Below, piece after piece: positions 17,756 to 26,107 of a stretch of DNA of 64,000 bases. Both the position numbers and the translations under genes were made by a program. Below the pieces are notes generated by a model that searched no databases, was not told the DNA's origin, and was given only the letters and a program-made list of their open reading frames with translations. The stretch is from a virus: positions 1 through 64,000 of the IMG/VR virus record IMGVR_UViG_3300005056_000003; one strand, 5' to 3'. Within the stretch, counting starts at the first letter, position 1; the number at the start of each line of letters is the position of its first letter.

Positions 17756-18160
17756 TTAAATTTGTATTACATTATTGGTTATTTCCGAAATTTCCTTTAC
17801 AAACATATTTGAAAACTCGGTGAATAACTCGTCGTTTAAGTCGGAGTCTACAAAGCTGAAGCTGTAAATGAAAAACGCAATATTTATTATAGAGGCGAAT
17901 AAGTGCTTTTGCTCTTGCAGGGAAAAATGATCCGTTTCCTCTTTTACCTGCTCTTTAGACCTACCTGCTGAGGTGGCTACGATTATTTCAATGTTCGCGT
18001 TAATGTCTAGTATTTTTTCGTGACTGAGCTTAAAACACAAAATAATAGCCTTTTCTGTGGCTCCTTTGTTTTTAATTTCAAAAATCTTAGCTATTTTAAG
18101 CATCAATCTTTCGCCTTCTAAGGAGTATAATTCCTCCATATTTAAAGGGTTTTGGTTCAT
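17756..18160 (-). CDS. unknown helical protein
   Basis: 134 residues, mostly helical, no membrane segment long enough to be certain (the stretch ASIINIAFFIYSFSFV near 90-105 is hydrophobic). It overlaps the upstream gene by 4 bases. No family recognised. Confidence 0.55.
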   Translation of the reverse strand: MNQNPLNMEELYSLEGERLMLKIAKIFEIKNKGATEKAIILCFKLSHEKILDINANIEIIVATSAGRSKEQVKEETDHFSLQEQKHLFASIINIAFFIYSFSFVDSDLNDELFTEFSNMFVKEISEITNNVIQI

Positions 18161-18501
18161 AATTCAGAGTTTTTTAAAAAGTTAGTCTTAGGTTTTTCTA
18201 ACAGAAGCGTATCATCCCAATCAATGTTTGTTGGAATATATGGAGTTGAAGGGTTTGATTTCTCTAACTGTAAATTTATTGGATTGTGAAGCTGTCTAAT
18301 TATATCTATAAACCTATCATGTTCAAAATACATTAAAGCTCCTTTTTCAGTGTCTTGAATTGTAACCGCTTTCTTTACCCATTTTTCTGATTTAACGAGT
18401 TTTGATTGCTTCCAAAACGCCCACCATTTAGGGTGTTTAATAATATTTGTTTCTATTTTAGTATAGAAAGAATAAGTATAGTCATTAATTTCGTTTTTCA
18501 T
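18157..18501 (-). CDS. unknown protein
   Basis: 114 residues, with an aromatic cluster HPKWWAFWKQSK near 18-30 and Pro-rich C-terminal half (NPSTPYIPTNIDWDDT). It overlaps the downstream gene by 4 bases. No family recognised. Confidence 0.55.
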   Translation of the reverse strand: MKNEINDYTYSFYTKIETNIIKHPKWWAFWKQSKLVKSEKWVKKAVTIQDTEKGALMYFEHDRFIDIIRQLHNPINLQLEKSNPSTPYIPTNIDWDDTLLLEKPKTNFLKNSEL

Positions 18502-18506
18502 ATTTA

Positions 18507-18794
18507 TTACTTTAAATATTTATCATATATTCTTTTTACGTTGTGGTATGAAATACCTGTCACTCTAGCGCACTCGCTGTAAGAAAACTCTAAAGAAGTA
18601 GAATTAAAATTATAATTAAAAACTTCATAACAATAATTCAATTCTAAATCTCTATAACTAAAGAATATTTTGTCGTAATTCATTTTCGACTCCAACTCTA
18701 TTAATACTGTCACTTTAGAATACCCGAAATTGAATAAATAGTTGCTGTCTCCAACAAACCTCTTTAATTCCTCATGACCGCCTATGTTCTTCAT
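18507..18794 (-). CDS. small protein with C-terminal HTH-like helix
   Basis: 95 residues. The C-terminal 25 residues (EFSYSECARVTGISYHNVKRIYDKYLK) have the spacing of a helix-turn-helix. The N-terminal part is aromatic and strand-rich. It sits just after the DnaA-domain gene. A DNA-binding role is an inference. Confidence 0.55.
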   Translation of the reverse strand: MKNIGGHEELKRFVGDSNYLFNFGYSKVTVLIELESKMNYDKIFFSYRDLELNYCYEVFNYNFNSTSLEFSYSECARVTGISYHNVKRIYDKYLK

Positions 18795-18801
18795 ACAAAC
18801 C

Positions 18802-19263
18802 TTATTTAGCTAATTCAAACTGCTGATTCCATACATTTTTTTGTTCTCCAACGACCACATCTTTTAACAGCTTGCGAAAAACATCTTTTTTAGTGATAAT
18901 TTTTCTTCTTTTGTATTTTAAAACTGCGGTTTCAATTTCGGACAGGAATTTTACAAGCCCTTTGTCATAAGACGTTAAATTTCCAATCACTTTTGTAGAA
19001 TGATTAACGGTTGCGTGATCTCTGTCGTATATATTACCTACAACGGACTGAGAAATTCCTTTCGTGTGTTTGTATGTTAAATGAAATATAATATGCCTAG
19101 ACAACGCTAAAGCCCTTTTTCTTGACCTTACGTTTAGCTGTTCGTCTGTTAAAGAGTAATGTCTTTTTACTTTTCCTGAGATAATATTAAACTCAACGGT
19201 CTTCCTTAATTCGTTGCTTTTATTATTTAAAACAACTTTCTCTATTTCTGTTAATCTTTTCAT
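18802..19263 (-). CDS. stand-alone DnaA domain IV-like DNA-binding protein
   Basis: 153 residues. Residues 48-100 match the DnaA C-terminal domain: RKRALALSRHIIFHLTYKHT, SQSVVGNIYDRDHATVNHS, with the RDHATVNHSTKVI signature that contacts the DnaA box (DnaA consensus RDHTTVLHA). No AAA+ domain is present, so it cannot be a full DnaA. It may bind DnaA boxes to redirect or block host DnaA, or mark the phage origin. It lies in the loader/initiator cluster. Confidence 0.8.
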   Translation of the reverse strand: MKRLTEIEKVVLNNKSNELRKTVEFNIISGKVKRHYSLTDEQLNVRSRKRALALSRHIIFHLTYKHTKGISQSVVGNIYDRDHATVNHSTKVIGNLTSYDKGLVKFLSEIETAVLKYKRRKIITKKDVFRKLLKDVVVGEQKNVWNQQFELAK

Positions 19264-19274
19264 GGTGTTTTTAT

Positions 19275-19688
19275 TTAAAAATATTGCTCTACGTTATCAA
19301 TAATATCCTGCTTATCAAAGTGAAAGTGTTTTACGATTGTATTTAATACGTCTTCGTACATTATATCGAAATCATCTTGCTTCATACTTGCAAAACTTAA
19401 GCTCTTTGCTTTTTTCCTTTCCTCACCCCAATAAGTAACAACTTTTATAAAGTGACCCGCCTCTATAAGCAGATCCTCTCTTAAATCGTCTGAATTGGAA
19501 TAGTGTTCTTGATTTTCATAAACCATTTTAATTAATGCAAAAAACTTTCTATGAAAACCTATATTCCGCTCCCGCTTTACTTCATAAAAGTAAATTTCGC
19601 CAACCTTAAGTTTTTTGATATACTCGTAATCGCTATCAAAAGCCGATTTAAAAGTGTTGTTTAGTTGTTTAATTAATCCAAGTTTCAT
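19275..19688 (-). CDS. DUF1367 family protein
   Basis: 137 residues. The motifs VKRERNIGFHRKFFALIKMV, LREDLLIEAGHFIKV and KSLSFASMKQDDFDIMY match the DUF1367 family of phage early/recombination-region proteins. The biochemical role is unknown. It overlaps the YopX-like gene by 4 bases. Confidence 0.8.
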   Translation of the reverse strand: MKLGLIKQLNNTFKSAFDSDYEYIKKLKVGEIYFYEVKRERNIGFHRKFFALIKMVYENQEHYSNSDDLREDLLIEAGHFIKVVTYWGEERKKAKSLSFASMKQDDFDIMYEDVLNTIVKHFHFDKQDIIDNVEQYF

Positions 19689-19993
19689 TTCAAAAGTTCA
19701 GGGTTTAAATGAATATTTCCTTTAATCTCTCCAATGTCGCCTTCGGTTGAAGCCTCGTAAAGTAATGTAAACAGGAACTCGCATTCGTATAATCCATACC
19801 CTGCAAGATAAACAACGTCACCTGCGTAAATGTCTGTGCCTTTTGAGTCGGGTAAACCTGAGTATAGTTCAATTATCGAGTCGTTAGAAGCCCAAGTATC
19901 TTCTATTGATACCGCCCCGTTAAAGAATATTTTGTAATTTTCGGGGTAACATTTACATACTTTGTCCCAAACTCTAGCTTTAAAATTCTCCAT
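19685..19993 (-). CDS. YopX-like protein (copy 1)
   Basis: 102 residues: FKARVWDKVCKCYP at the start, LYSGLPDSKGTDIYAGDVVYLA in the middle and GNIHLNPELL at the end are the three YopX hallmarks. YopX proteins are common in Gram-positive and Bacteroidetes phages; function unknown. It is next to a divergent second copy, so the pair probably arose by duplication or serial acquisition. Confidence 0.8.
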   Translation of the reverse strand: MENFKARVWDKVCKCYPENYKIFFNGAVSIEDTWASNDSIIELYSGLPDSKGTDIYAGDVVYLAGYGLYECEFLFTLLYEASTEGDIGEIKGNIHLNPELLK

Positions 19994-19997
19994 ACCT

Positions 19998-20471
19998 TTA
20001 TTTTAGTAGATTTTTATTAAAGTGAATATTTCCAACTACAGTATCTAAGTTCCCGATAGCGTCTGATAAACTTATTCGCTGTTCGTCGGAATACCTTACG
20101 TCCCACCTAGCTTTATCGTTATTATAAACAACTACAGAATAGCTATTTACACTTGCGTTGTGTAAAATGTCTCCGCTAAAAATCTCTACGCTTTTCATCC
20201 CGTTATTGCTCTCCGCTCCCGTAAACTGATCTAATATAAAATCATCTCCGTTATTTCTTTTTTTATGAACATCTAGCGAATGATTTATATATGAGAAAAA
20301 AGGCTTTACATCAGAATCAGGCTTTTCTATAATATCTCGATAAGCGTCAAATAACGGATTATCTACAAATATTTCTAAAGCTCCGCCATAACCTCTGTTA
20401 TAGTTTATTGTAGACGGGACAACCATCTTATTTTCTTTGATTAAATACGCTCTAAATTTTGGATTGTTCAT
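19998..20471 (-). CDS. YopX-like protein (copy 2, divergent)
   Basis: 157 residues. FRAYLIKENKMVVP at the start, QFTGAESNNGMKSVEIFSGD in the middle and VGNIHFNKNLLK at the end are YopX-like, with a 50-residue insertion between the first two motifs. It is 4 bases from copy 1 and 3 bases from the ATPase gene. Confidence 0.7.
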   Translation of the reverse strand: MNNPKFRAYLIKENKMVVPSTINYNRGYGGALEIFVDNPLFDAYRDIIEKPDSDVKPFFSYINHSLDVHKKRNNGDDFILDQFTGAESNNGMKSVEIFSGDILHNASVNSYSVVVYNNDKARWDVRYSDEQRISLSDAIGNLDTVVGNIHFNKNLLK

Positions 20472-20474
20472 AGC

Positions 20475-21785
20475 TTAATTTTCAATTATATCATACTTGA
20501 TTTCGCCACCATCCCACTCAGGACGCTCAATTAAAAGCTGTAAATCTTGTTCAATCGCCCACTCTTGAATTTCAGCTAACGACTGCTTATCTAATGTAGA
20601 CGCGTCAAAGTGCATTGTGCGTATTTTACCTAAAACCAAGACCCCAAGTTTTAAAGCGCAAATGTATTTTGCCGAACTAGAAATTTGATTATCGTCTAAA
20701 GGAAGCCCTTTGTAAAACAGCCCTTCGTCGGTCATTTCAAAATCAGCAGGGAGTTTTGCTTTTTTGATTAGTTTTAGTTTTTTACCCGCTATTACGCCAA
20801 TTTCATCATTAAGATCGTCGCGAGTAGCTAGGGCGGTATTCCCTTCTTCTCTCCAATCGTTAAAATCTTTAAGGTCGGTTTCGTAATTATCGAATTTAGC
20901 TTTGTCTCCTATAGCCGTTTCAATCTTAGCGTCAATATCAACAAAGTCGTTATACTTAGGTTCGTTTAAAGAAGTGATTTCTTTTAATTGCTCAGGAGAT
21001 TTCATTTTATCATAAAACCTACTAATGCTTTCTAGGTCTATAAAAGCGGTAATTTCGTGAGTGTCTTCGTCTTCAAGGTGGTCAACTGTTTTCCAATCTG
21101 TCATAAAATCCTCTCTGCGCTTCTTTCTTTCGGCTTGAATGTTATTGAAATCAGTAGCTTCTTTTTGGTGCGCTGTATTATCTATTTCCCATTTAGCTTT
21201 AAGAGCTGTATTTTTTTCTTTCAGTCCTTCTTTTTCTTTCTTTAATCCTTCAATATCAGGGGCGGTAACTACTTCGGGAGCTTTTTTGTCTAAAATCCGT
21301 AAACGCTTAATCTCTGCGTTAGCGATTGTTCTTTTATCGAAAGCAACTTTATGTTCTGCTTCCAATTCAGATAAATCTATGCCTAATAATTTTTGCACCA
21401 TTTTAAGCGCCTCTGCTTTACTGCTTTTAAGAAAGTCATCAATACTAAACCTTTCTCCAAAATACTTCTTTCCGATAGCTGACAATACGCCTGTGGTCAT
21501 TTTAATGTCGTCTGCGGTTGTGAATGAAAAGGATTCTCCTTTCTTGGTAAATTTCCAATCAATTTTAGATCCATCGGTTAGCTCCATTCTATTGAAGCCT
21601 TTTTCCTCACCTTCCTTAACTATTATTTCAGGTTTTTCGCCTCTGAAACGGTCAATTAACCCGCGTAAAGCGCTTGTTTTACCTTTGTTATTTCCTGCCA
21701 TAACAATAACGGAAGCTCCGTTTAAATCTAAATTCTGACTAGATATAGCTTTGTAATTCTGTATTTTAATGTTTTTTATTTTCAT
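20475..21785 (-). CDS. SbcC/Rad50-like AAA ATPase
   Basis: 436 residues. It begins MKIKNIKIQNYKAISSQNL, the usual start of SMC/Rad50-type ATPases, with Walker A GNNKGKTSALRGL near 32-44. A central coiled coil (about 150-330) contains LKKEKEGLKEKNTALKAKW. The signature region is near ISSSAKYICALKLG, and the Walker B-like stretch IRTMHFDASTLDKQS carries Asp but no following Glu. No nuclease partner (SbcD-like) is adjacent; the RecE-like exonuclease lies two genes away. It may support recombination or end processing. Confidence 0.75.
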   Translation of the reverse strand: MKIKNIKIQNYKAISSQNLDLNGASVIVMAGNNKGKTSALRGLIDRFRGEKPEIIVKEGEEKGFNRMELTDGSKIDWKFTKKGESFSFTTADDIKMTTGVLSAIGKKYFGERFSIDDFLKSSKAEALKMVQKLLGIDLSELEAEHKVAFDKRTIANAEIKRLRILDKKAPEVVTAPDIEGLKKEKEGLKEKNTALKAKWEIDNTAHQKEATDFNNIQAERKKRREDFMTDWKTVDHLEDEDTHEITAFIDLESISRFYDKMKSPEQLKEITSLNEPKYNDFVDIDAKIETAIGDKAKFDNYETDLKDFNDWREEGNTALATRDDLNDEIGVIAGKKLKLIKKAKLPADFEMTDEGLFYKGLPLDDNQISSSAKYICALKLGVLVLGKIRTMHFDASTLDKQSLAEIQEWAIEQDLQLLIERPEWDGGEIKYDIIEN

Positions 21786-21787
21786 TT

Positions 21788-21982
21788 TTAAAGTTTTTCG
21801 ATTTTGACTAATGGAATATTAAGATTTTTGGCTATTTTTTTAACGTCTACAAGTGTTATAGAAAGATATTGTTCTCCTAAAGGGAACGGGTGTTTTGGAT
21901 TGGGTATATCTTTACTTTCAACCGCATATATTAAGCTTCTTAAGGCTTTTTCAACTTCTGATAATTCTTCAAACTCTCTCAT
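21788..21982 (-). CDS. small protein, unknown
   Basis: 64 residues, acidic helical start (EFEELSEVEKALRSLIYAVE) and a C-terminal strand-helix. It is nested tightly between the ATPase and the exonuclease genes (2-base gaps), so it is probably part of the recombination module. No family known. Confidence 0.6.
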   Translation of the reverse strand: MREFEELSEVEKALRSLIYAVESKDIPNPKHPFPLGEQYLSITLVDVKKIAKNLNIPLVKIEKL

Positions 21983-21984
21983 AA

Positions 21985-22953
21985 TTATTCTCCTTTTAAA
22001 TCAAATCCTCTAGCCCAATTAGGCTTAGTAGCTGTAAATTCTTTTTTAAAGAAACCGTATGATTTCCCGAATTGCTTGTATTTTGACATTTGGCTCATTT
22101 TCTGTGTAAGAAATTGAAATTCACGTATGCCATAATTGATATAATTTCTATCCATTTTAATAACGGAGTAGTTGTAAGATTTATCATAAGTTAAAAACGT
22201 GTATTCAGGAAACATATTAATACCTGACTCAATCAAGTAAGAGCTATAAACACCCGCTTGGAGGTGGTATTTTAAATTGTAAATATCTCTATTAAATTGT
22301 TCAGGGTTTGAATCCTTTGTGTATTTCCCGTCAAGAATATTGTCACCTTTCATATACGCGTCTAAATACCCTATAAACTCCCAACCGTCGTAGATAAAGC
22401 CTATTTTCTTTTGCGTCTCAACCATTTGGTCTAACAATTCGTCAACCTCGTTATGCTCTTTAAGATTTCCAATTAAATCTTTCGCAGTTTCAAGCAATAC
22501 CTTTGTTCCAACGTCTTTTTTAGCAATCTTACCTTCAATAAATACTTCTAGCTTCTCGTAGGTTTTCTCAAATGTCCCTTTCTTATACCAATTAGAATAA
22601 ATCGCTTGCTTTGTGTCGTCGTCAGCTTCTTTACCTTCCAATCCTAACTGAATCATGTCGTTAGCAAATCCAATCATTAAGTCTGTGCTTGGAATATGGT
22701 CGGTAAAAACAAAGTTCTTATCTATGTCGTCGGGAGTGAAAAGAAGTTGATCGCAAATACTTCCAAATACCATTGCTTCTGTAGGTATAAAAACCGTTGT
22801 TCTTTTTTTAACCAAATGGTTTATGATAGAAATTGGGCTGTCAAACTTTTTTAAAGTTGAATAACTTAGCCGTACTTTTTTATCAATCAAGTCTTGAATA
22901 ACTTGTTGACGTACTGACATTTCTTCGTAGGGTACTGCTTTAGTTTTTTCCAT
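21985..22953 (-). CDS. RecE/ExoVIII-like PD-(D/E)XK exonuclease
   Basis: 322 residues. SYSTLKKFDSP near 30-40, FGSICDQLLFTPDDIDKNFV near 64-84, GYLDAYMKGDNILDGKYT near 208-225 and the helix YNLKYHLQAGVYSSYL match the phage RecE/PF12684-type exonuclease: conserved Asp, then D-x-K, then a YhxQ helix. Such enzymes chew the 5' strand to give a 3' overhang for an annealing protein. The ERF protein at 26108-27178 is the probable partner, although eleven genes lie between them. Confidence 0.8.
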   Translation of the reverse strand: MEKTKAVPYEEMSVRQQVIQDLIDKKVRLSYSTLKKFDSPISIINHLVKKRTTVFIPTEAMVFGSICDQLLFTPDDIDKNFVFTDHIPSTDLMIGFANDMIQLGLEGKEADDDTKQAIYSNWYKKGTFEKTYEKLEVFIEGKIAKKDVGTKVLLETAKDLIGNLKEHNEVDELLDQMVETQKKIGFIYDGWEFIGYLDAYMKGDNILDGKYTKDSNPEQFNRDIYNLKYHLQAGVYSSYLIESGINMFPEYTFLTYDKSYNYSVIKMDRNYINYGIREFQFLTQKMSQMSKYKQFGKSYGFFKKEFTATKPNWARGFDLKGE

Positions 22954-23261
22954 TATTTGATCTTAAATTCTTTAATTAGCATTAAAAACGTTTCGGCATT
23001 TAACATATCTCTTTTCGCGTATTGAAAAGATTTTTTAGTTCTTTTTGTGAAGCTGTCAAAAGCTTCTTCTTTTGTTGGGTATGCAAATCTTCGGTTTGAA
23101 ACTTTCAAAACAAACTTGTCTGCTGAATATTGCTGTTTAAGCCAATAACCCCCATTTGTTTCTCTAATAGCTTCATACTTTATAAGCTCTATACTTTTAA
23201 CCGTTTGGTCTAAGGAATATCGTCTTTCGTACCTGTAGTGTGTTGGTAAATTAGTTTCCAT
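22953..23261 (-). CDS. unknown basic protein
   Basis: 102 residues, rich in Tyr, Lys and Arg (THYRYERRYSLDQTVKS, TKRTKKSFQYAKRD). It overlaps the exonuclease by one base and the next gene by 11. It could be a small DNA-binding accessory of the nuclease. No family recognised. Confidence 0.6.
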   Translation of the reverse strand: METNLPTHYRYERRYSLDQTVKSIELIKYEAIRETNGGYWLKQQYSADKFVLKVSNRRFAYPTKEEAFDSFTKRTKKSFQYAKRDMLNAETFLMLIKEFKIK

Positions 23262-23547
23262 TACGTTTTTTTGATTTTAAGTTTTTTGAAGCTAATAATG
23301 CTAATCCGCAAGCGACTGTGAGGTCGTGTATTTCAGTTAAGCTATATTTGATATATATTTTCTCTGCAAGATTAAACTTACCTACAGCTAAACACATTTT
23401 ATGAATTCGTGTCGCCTTGCTTTCTTCTTCGTAATCAGCAAACTCTTGAAGCAACCCTTTGCAATAAATACGGTCAATAGCGAAGACGGGCGTGTCCTGA
23501 ATCCACTTTTGTTGCATTTCTATAAGTTGTTCTTTAGATCCTCTCAT
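23251..23547 (-). CDS. unknown helical protein
   Basis: 98 residues, all helical in appearance, with a basic end (KNLKSKKRNGN). It overlaps neighbours on both sides by 1-11 bases. No family recognised. Confidence 0.6.
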   Translation of the reverse strand: MRGSKEQLIEMQQKWIQDTPVFAIDRIYCKGLLQEFADYEEESKATRIHKMCLAVGKFNLAEKIYIKYSLTEIHDLTVACGLALLASKNLKSKKRNGN

Positions 23548-23966
23548 TATTTCAAAGTATTAATGTCAACCGCTTGCTTTTTCTCTATTAAGCCGAAAAT
23601 ATCAAAATGATGTTCGAGCAAATACTCCATCACTTCGTATGGGAGTTTTTCAAGACCATGCGTATCTAAAAACTTGAATATATTAATATCATATTCTACT
23701 AAAATCCAATCAAAATAAGTACACTCTAATTCGTCTTTATGTATCAACGTGTTAAGGTCTGCGATTGGTTTTAATATCGGCTTGCAGTTATTGGTGTTTT
23801 TACCCGCAGTACTTCTGTCTTTAAAAGTATAATACGCTCCATCTCCTATAAAGTAGAATCCGTTACATATTCCGTATTTCTCACCTACGTAATCCGACTT
23901 ATAATCTAACAATTCAAATTTTAATTGATAAGGTAAGTAGGGTATTATATGGTTTATTGGTGTCAT
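23547..23966 (-). CDS. unknown protein
   Basis: 139 residues from ATG 23964-23966. A TTG eight codons upstream is open too, but the ATG lies just after the stop of the 43-residue gene, so the ATG is preferred. Contains GICNGFYFIGDGAYYTFKDR and a C-terminal helix. No family recognised. Confidence 0.6.
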   Translation of the reverse strand: MTPINHIIPYLPYQLKFELLDYKSDYVGEKYGICNGFYFIGDGAYYTFKDRSTAGKNTNNCKPILKPIADLNTLIHKDELECTYFDWILVEYDINIFKFLDTHGLEKLPYEVMEYLLEHHFDIFGLIEKKQAVDINTLK

Positions 23967-23970
23967 AATT

Positions 23971-24102
23971 CTATCTGTTATCAGCCTCAAAGCAAGACCT
24001 TTTGTTACATATTCCTTCGCTTTCTATCTCGCACTCACAAACGTTGCATTGGTGCGCTTCTTTTTCATTTTGTGGGTCGTCAAAGTCGGTTCTTTCGCTC
24101 AT
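23971..24102 (-). CDS. 43-residue Cys-rich zinc-finger-like protein
   Basis: ATG 24100-24102 to TAG 23971-23973. Residues 17-39 read HQCNVCECEIESEGICNKRS followed by CF, with five cysteines spaced like a small zinc knuckle. It is 5 bases after the upstream stop and 4 bases before the next ATG. Similar mini-proteins appear in Bacteroidetes phage early regions. Function unknown. Confidence 0.65.
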   Translation of the reverse strand: MSERTDFDDPQNEKEAHQCNVCECEIESEGICNKRSCFEADNR

Positions 24103-24107
24103 AATTA

Positions 24108-24608
24108 TTATTTATGTAATTTTCCTCCGCTTAACTCACAAAGAAATTTCATCACAAGCTCCATTTCAGGGTTTCTAGTCGCGTGAGAAAGATAATCTAC
24201 AGGATTGTTGTAATGATAGCTGTTTTGTTCTATATGAGCTTTACAAGCCTTTTCTGTGAAAAAAGAATTTTCAAGTCTTTTAACGGTGTCGAAATTACAT
24301 TTACTCCAACCCGCTTCTTCTAAATATTCTTCAATTTCAGAATCGGTAAGCTTGTCAAATTCAGCCTTATAATCCTCCCATTCTTTATACTCAATAACAG
24401 CGTCTTTAATTTCCTCGTCGGTTTCTATAACAGCCCCGTCATAGTGCCAAGCCTCCGTACCATTTCCTTCGGGAACAGCCACTTGCTCGTCTGTTTGGAT
24501 TTGGAAAAAGTAAGGCATTGTTGTAATTCTATGGTTTTGACTGTTTAGGTCTTTTGATAGCTCCATTAACGAATTATACATTTCGTCTGATATTTCTATT
24601 TTTTTCAT
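24108..24608 (-). CDS. conserved-type phage protein, unknown
   Basis: 166 residues. The C-terminus FFTEKACKAHIEQNSYHYN, then HATRNPEMELVMKFLCELSGG, is a pattern I recognise from many Bacteroidetes phage hypothetical proteins. The middle is acidic (TDEEIKDAVIEYKEWEDYKAEF). It overlaps its upstream neighbour by 4 bases. No function known. Confidence 0.7.
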   Translation of the reverse strand: MKKIEISDEMYNSLMELSKDLNSQNHRITTMPYFFQIQTDEQVAVPEGNGTEAWHYDGAVIETDEEIKDAVIEYKEWEDYKAEFDKLTDSEIEEYLEEAGWSKCNFDTVKRLENSFFTEKACKAHIEQNSYHYNNPVDYLSHATRNPEMELVMKFLCELSGGKLHK

Positions 24609-24814
24609 AACTTTTCTTCTTTATTACACTCTTTCATTTCTTTTAAAATATTGTCAAGCGATTCAGATTTTGGATTGCTTTTAATGATCTTCTTCATTTT
24701 CCGAATAACACTAAACCACATCAGTTTCCTTTTGATAAAGGGAATTACAAAGTCGTGAACGGCTATTACTGTAAAGCCTATCGCTATAATCCATAAAATA
24801 ACATCTATCATCAT
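24605..24814 (-). CDS. small single-span membrane protein
   Basis: 69 residues. Residues 3-28 are one hydrophobic helix (IDVILWIIAIGFTVIAVHDF), followed by a basic cytoplasmic tail (KRKLMWFSVIRKMKKIIK) and an acidic end. Position inside the early operon suggests host takeover or superinfection control rather than lysis; this is inference. Confidence 0.6.
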   Translation of the reverse strand: MMIDVILWIIAIGFTVIAVHDFVIPFIKRKLMWFSVIRKMKKIIKSNPKSESLDNILKEMKECNKEEKL

Positions 24815-25065
24815 AACTTAAAATTATTCGGCTCAACACCTAATTCACTAAGAATGTCGTTATACTCATTAATCCACTTAATATCTATATTCATTTTTGC
24901 TTCGGCATATCTTTGAATGGCTCCGTTTAAGTCACCTAGCCTTTTGGTTCTTATGGAATTTAAACTCATTCCTCCGTTTGCGTCAATATCTTCTCTTAAG
25001 AAAGCGGTGTAGTGCCTTTTACTCATTACACCTAATGGTGGTTTAACGGCTTTTTCTGCTTTCAT
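24811..25065 (-). CDS. unknown protein
   Basis: 84 residues, basic start (KAEKAVKPPLGVMSKRHYTAF) and helical body (RLGDLNGAIQRYAEAKMNID). Overlaps the membrane-protein gene by 4 bases and its upstream neighbour by 1. No family recognised. Confidence 0.6.
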   Translation of the reverse strand: MKAEKAVKPPLGVMSKRHYTAFLREDIDANGGMSLNSIRTKRLGDLNGAIQRYAEAKMNIDIKWINEYNDILSELGVEPNNFKL

Positions 25066-25439
25066 TACAGTTGTGATTTTTTATTATGTTGCATTTCTTT
25101 GTCAGCGTATTTGTAAAGCTTTTCGCTACATTTTAAAGAATACTCCCCGTACAATATTTCGTACCTGTCGTCATTGAACTTGCATTCAACCTTAAAAACC
25201 TTTGTAGGCTTCACCCCTTCTATCAATTCGTATAGATATGGCTCGGTTGACTTTATGTTATTTTCATAAAGCATAACCTCAAACTTGAACCTTTCGTGCG
25301 GAAACAATAGTTTTTTAGAAAAGTCGAAGTCGAACTTTCTAAGACCTTCAACAAGGGCTAGGTATTTTAAAGGGATTGTTTTGTGTTTTCCGTCGTTGTT
25401 TTCAACACAATTTCTGCTACCTATTTGTACAATTTCCAT
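25065..25439 (-). CDS. unknown protein
   Basis: 124 residues of mixed strand and helix, with a basic C-terminus (YADKEMQHNKKSQL). One-base overlaps on both sides. No family recognised. Confidence 0.55.
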   Translation of the reverse strand: MEIVQIGSRNCVENNDGKHKTIPLKYLALVEGLRKFDFDFSKKLLFPHERFKFEVMLYENNIKSTEPYLYELIEGVKPTKVFKVECKFNDDRYEILYGEYSLKCSEKLYKYADKEMQHNKKSQL

Positions 25440-25621
25440 TATTTCGTATTTTTAAATGAGCTAAATCCTAATTGATAATTTGTATAAGACCATCCCTTTG
25501 CTTTTTTCGCGTTAAGGGCTTTTCCGTAAGTCATAACCTGTTTAATAATCGTGTCACCTTTGATAGCCACTACTTCAATTTCCGTTTCAAGCGGTAACGT
25601 GCTGTTAGCTTTCCGTTTCAT
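25439..25621 (-). CDS. small basic protein, unknown
   Basis: 60 residues, strand-rich (TEIEVVAIKGDTIIKQVMTYG) with Lys-rich helix ALNAKKAKGW. Overlaps the secreted-protein gene by 4 bases. No family recognised. Confidence 0.55.
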   Translation of the reverse strand: MKRKANSTLPLETEIEVVAIKGDTIIKQVMTYGKALNAKKAKGWSYTNYQLGFSSFKNTK

Positions 25622-25860
25622 CTACCTTCAAAATCCTTTATCCCTTTTATAAAGCCCCGATTATACCCGTCTTGATAATCTTCTTTGTAAATCTCAGGCA
25701 AGGGGCAATTAGGAGTATTTGGTGTCGTGCAAGGCGAAATTTGATTATAACACCATCCATTTTTGTAGCCTATTTTAAATCCACTACAGAAGGTTTGTTG
25801 ACTGCTATGGAATGAAGCTAAAAACAATAATGCGGGGAATATAAATAACAAGTTTTTCAT
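25618..25860 (-). CDS. small secreted Cys-rich protein
   Basis: 80 residues. A signal peptide (MKNLLFIFPALLFLASFHSS) is followed by a mature part of about 58 residues with four Cys (TFCSGFK, GWCYNQISPC, PNCPLP) and the Gly/Tyr-rich tail YQDGYNRGFIKGI. It is probably periplasmic with disulfides. An early secreted protein in a phage may act in superinfection exclusion; that is inference. Confidence 0.65.
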   Translation of the reverse strand: MKNLLFIFPALLFLASFHSSQQTFCSGFKIGYKNGWCYNQISPCTTPNTPNCPLPEIYKEDYQDGYNRGFIKGIKDFEGR

Positions 25861-25863
25861 AGC

Positions 25864-26091
25864 TTAAATCTTTTTAATCATTCCTTGTATTTTATCTCTA
25901 GCAACATCATAAGCAATTAATATACTTTCGTGCATCTCTCTATGAGTCTTATCAAGACTATGCTCTATACTTGGAGCTTGTGATCCACAACCATGCATTT
26001 GGTGATTATGAGGGAGTGATTCCTTAAAGCCCTTTATTTCTTTTAGGTGTTTTTTACAATATTCGTAGTTTTGAATTTCCTGATCTGTCAT
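25864..26091 (-). CDS. small protein, unknown
   Basis: 75 residues, His-rich middle (PHNHQMHGCGSQAPSIEHSL) and helical ends. It lies 16 bases downstream of the ERF gene. The HNH-like spelling is not a nuclease motif. No family recognised. Confidence 0.6.
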   Translation of the reverse strand: MTDQEIQNYEYCKKHLKEIKGFKESLPHNHQMHGCGSQAPSIEHSLDKTHREMHESILIAYDVARDKIQGMIKKI

Positions 26092-26107
26092 TATGCTGAA
26101 TTTTTAA

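Noticed and set aside
21139-21738. 199-codon plus-strand frame
   Set aside because: Lies wholly inside the SbcC-like gene on the other strand; protein composition is that of a shadow.
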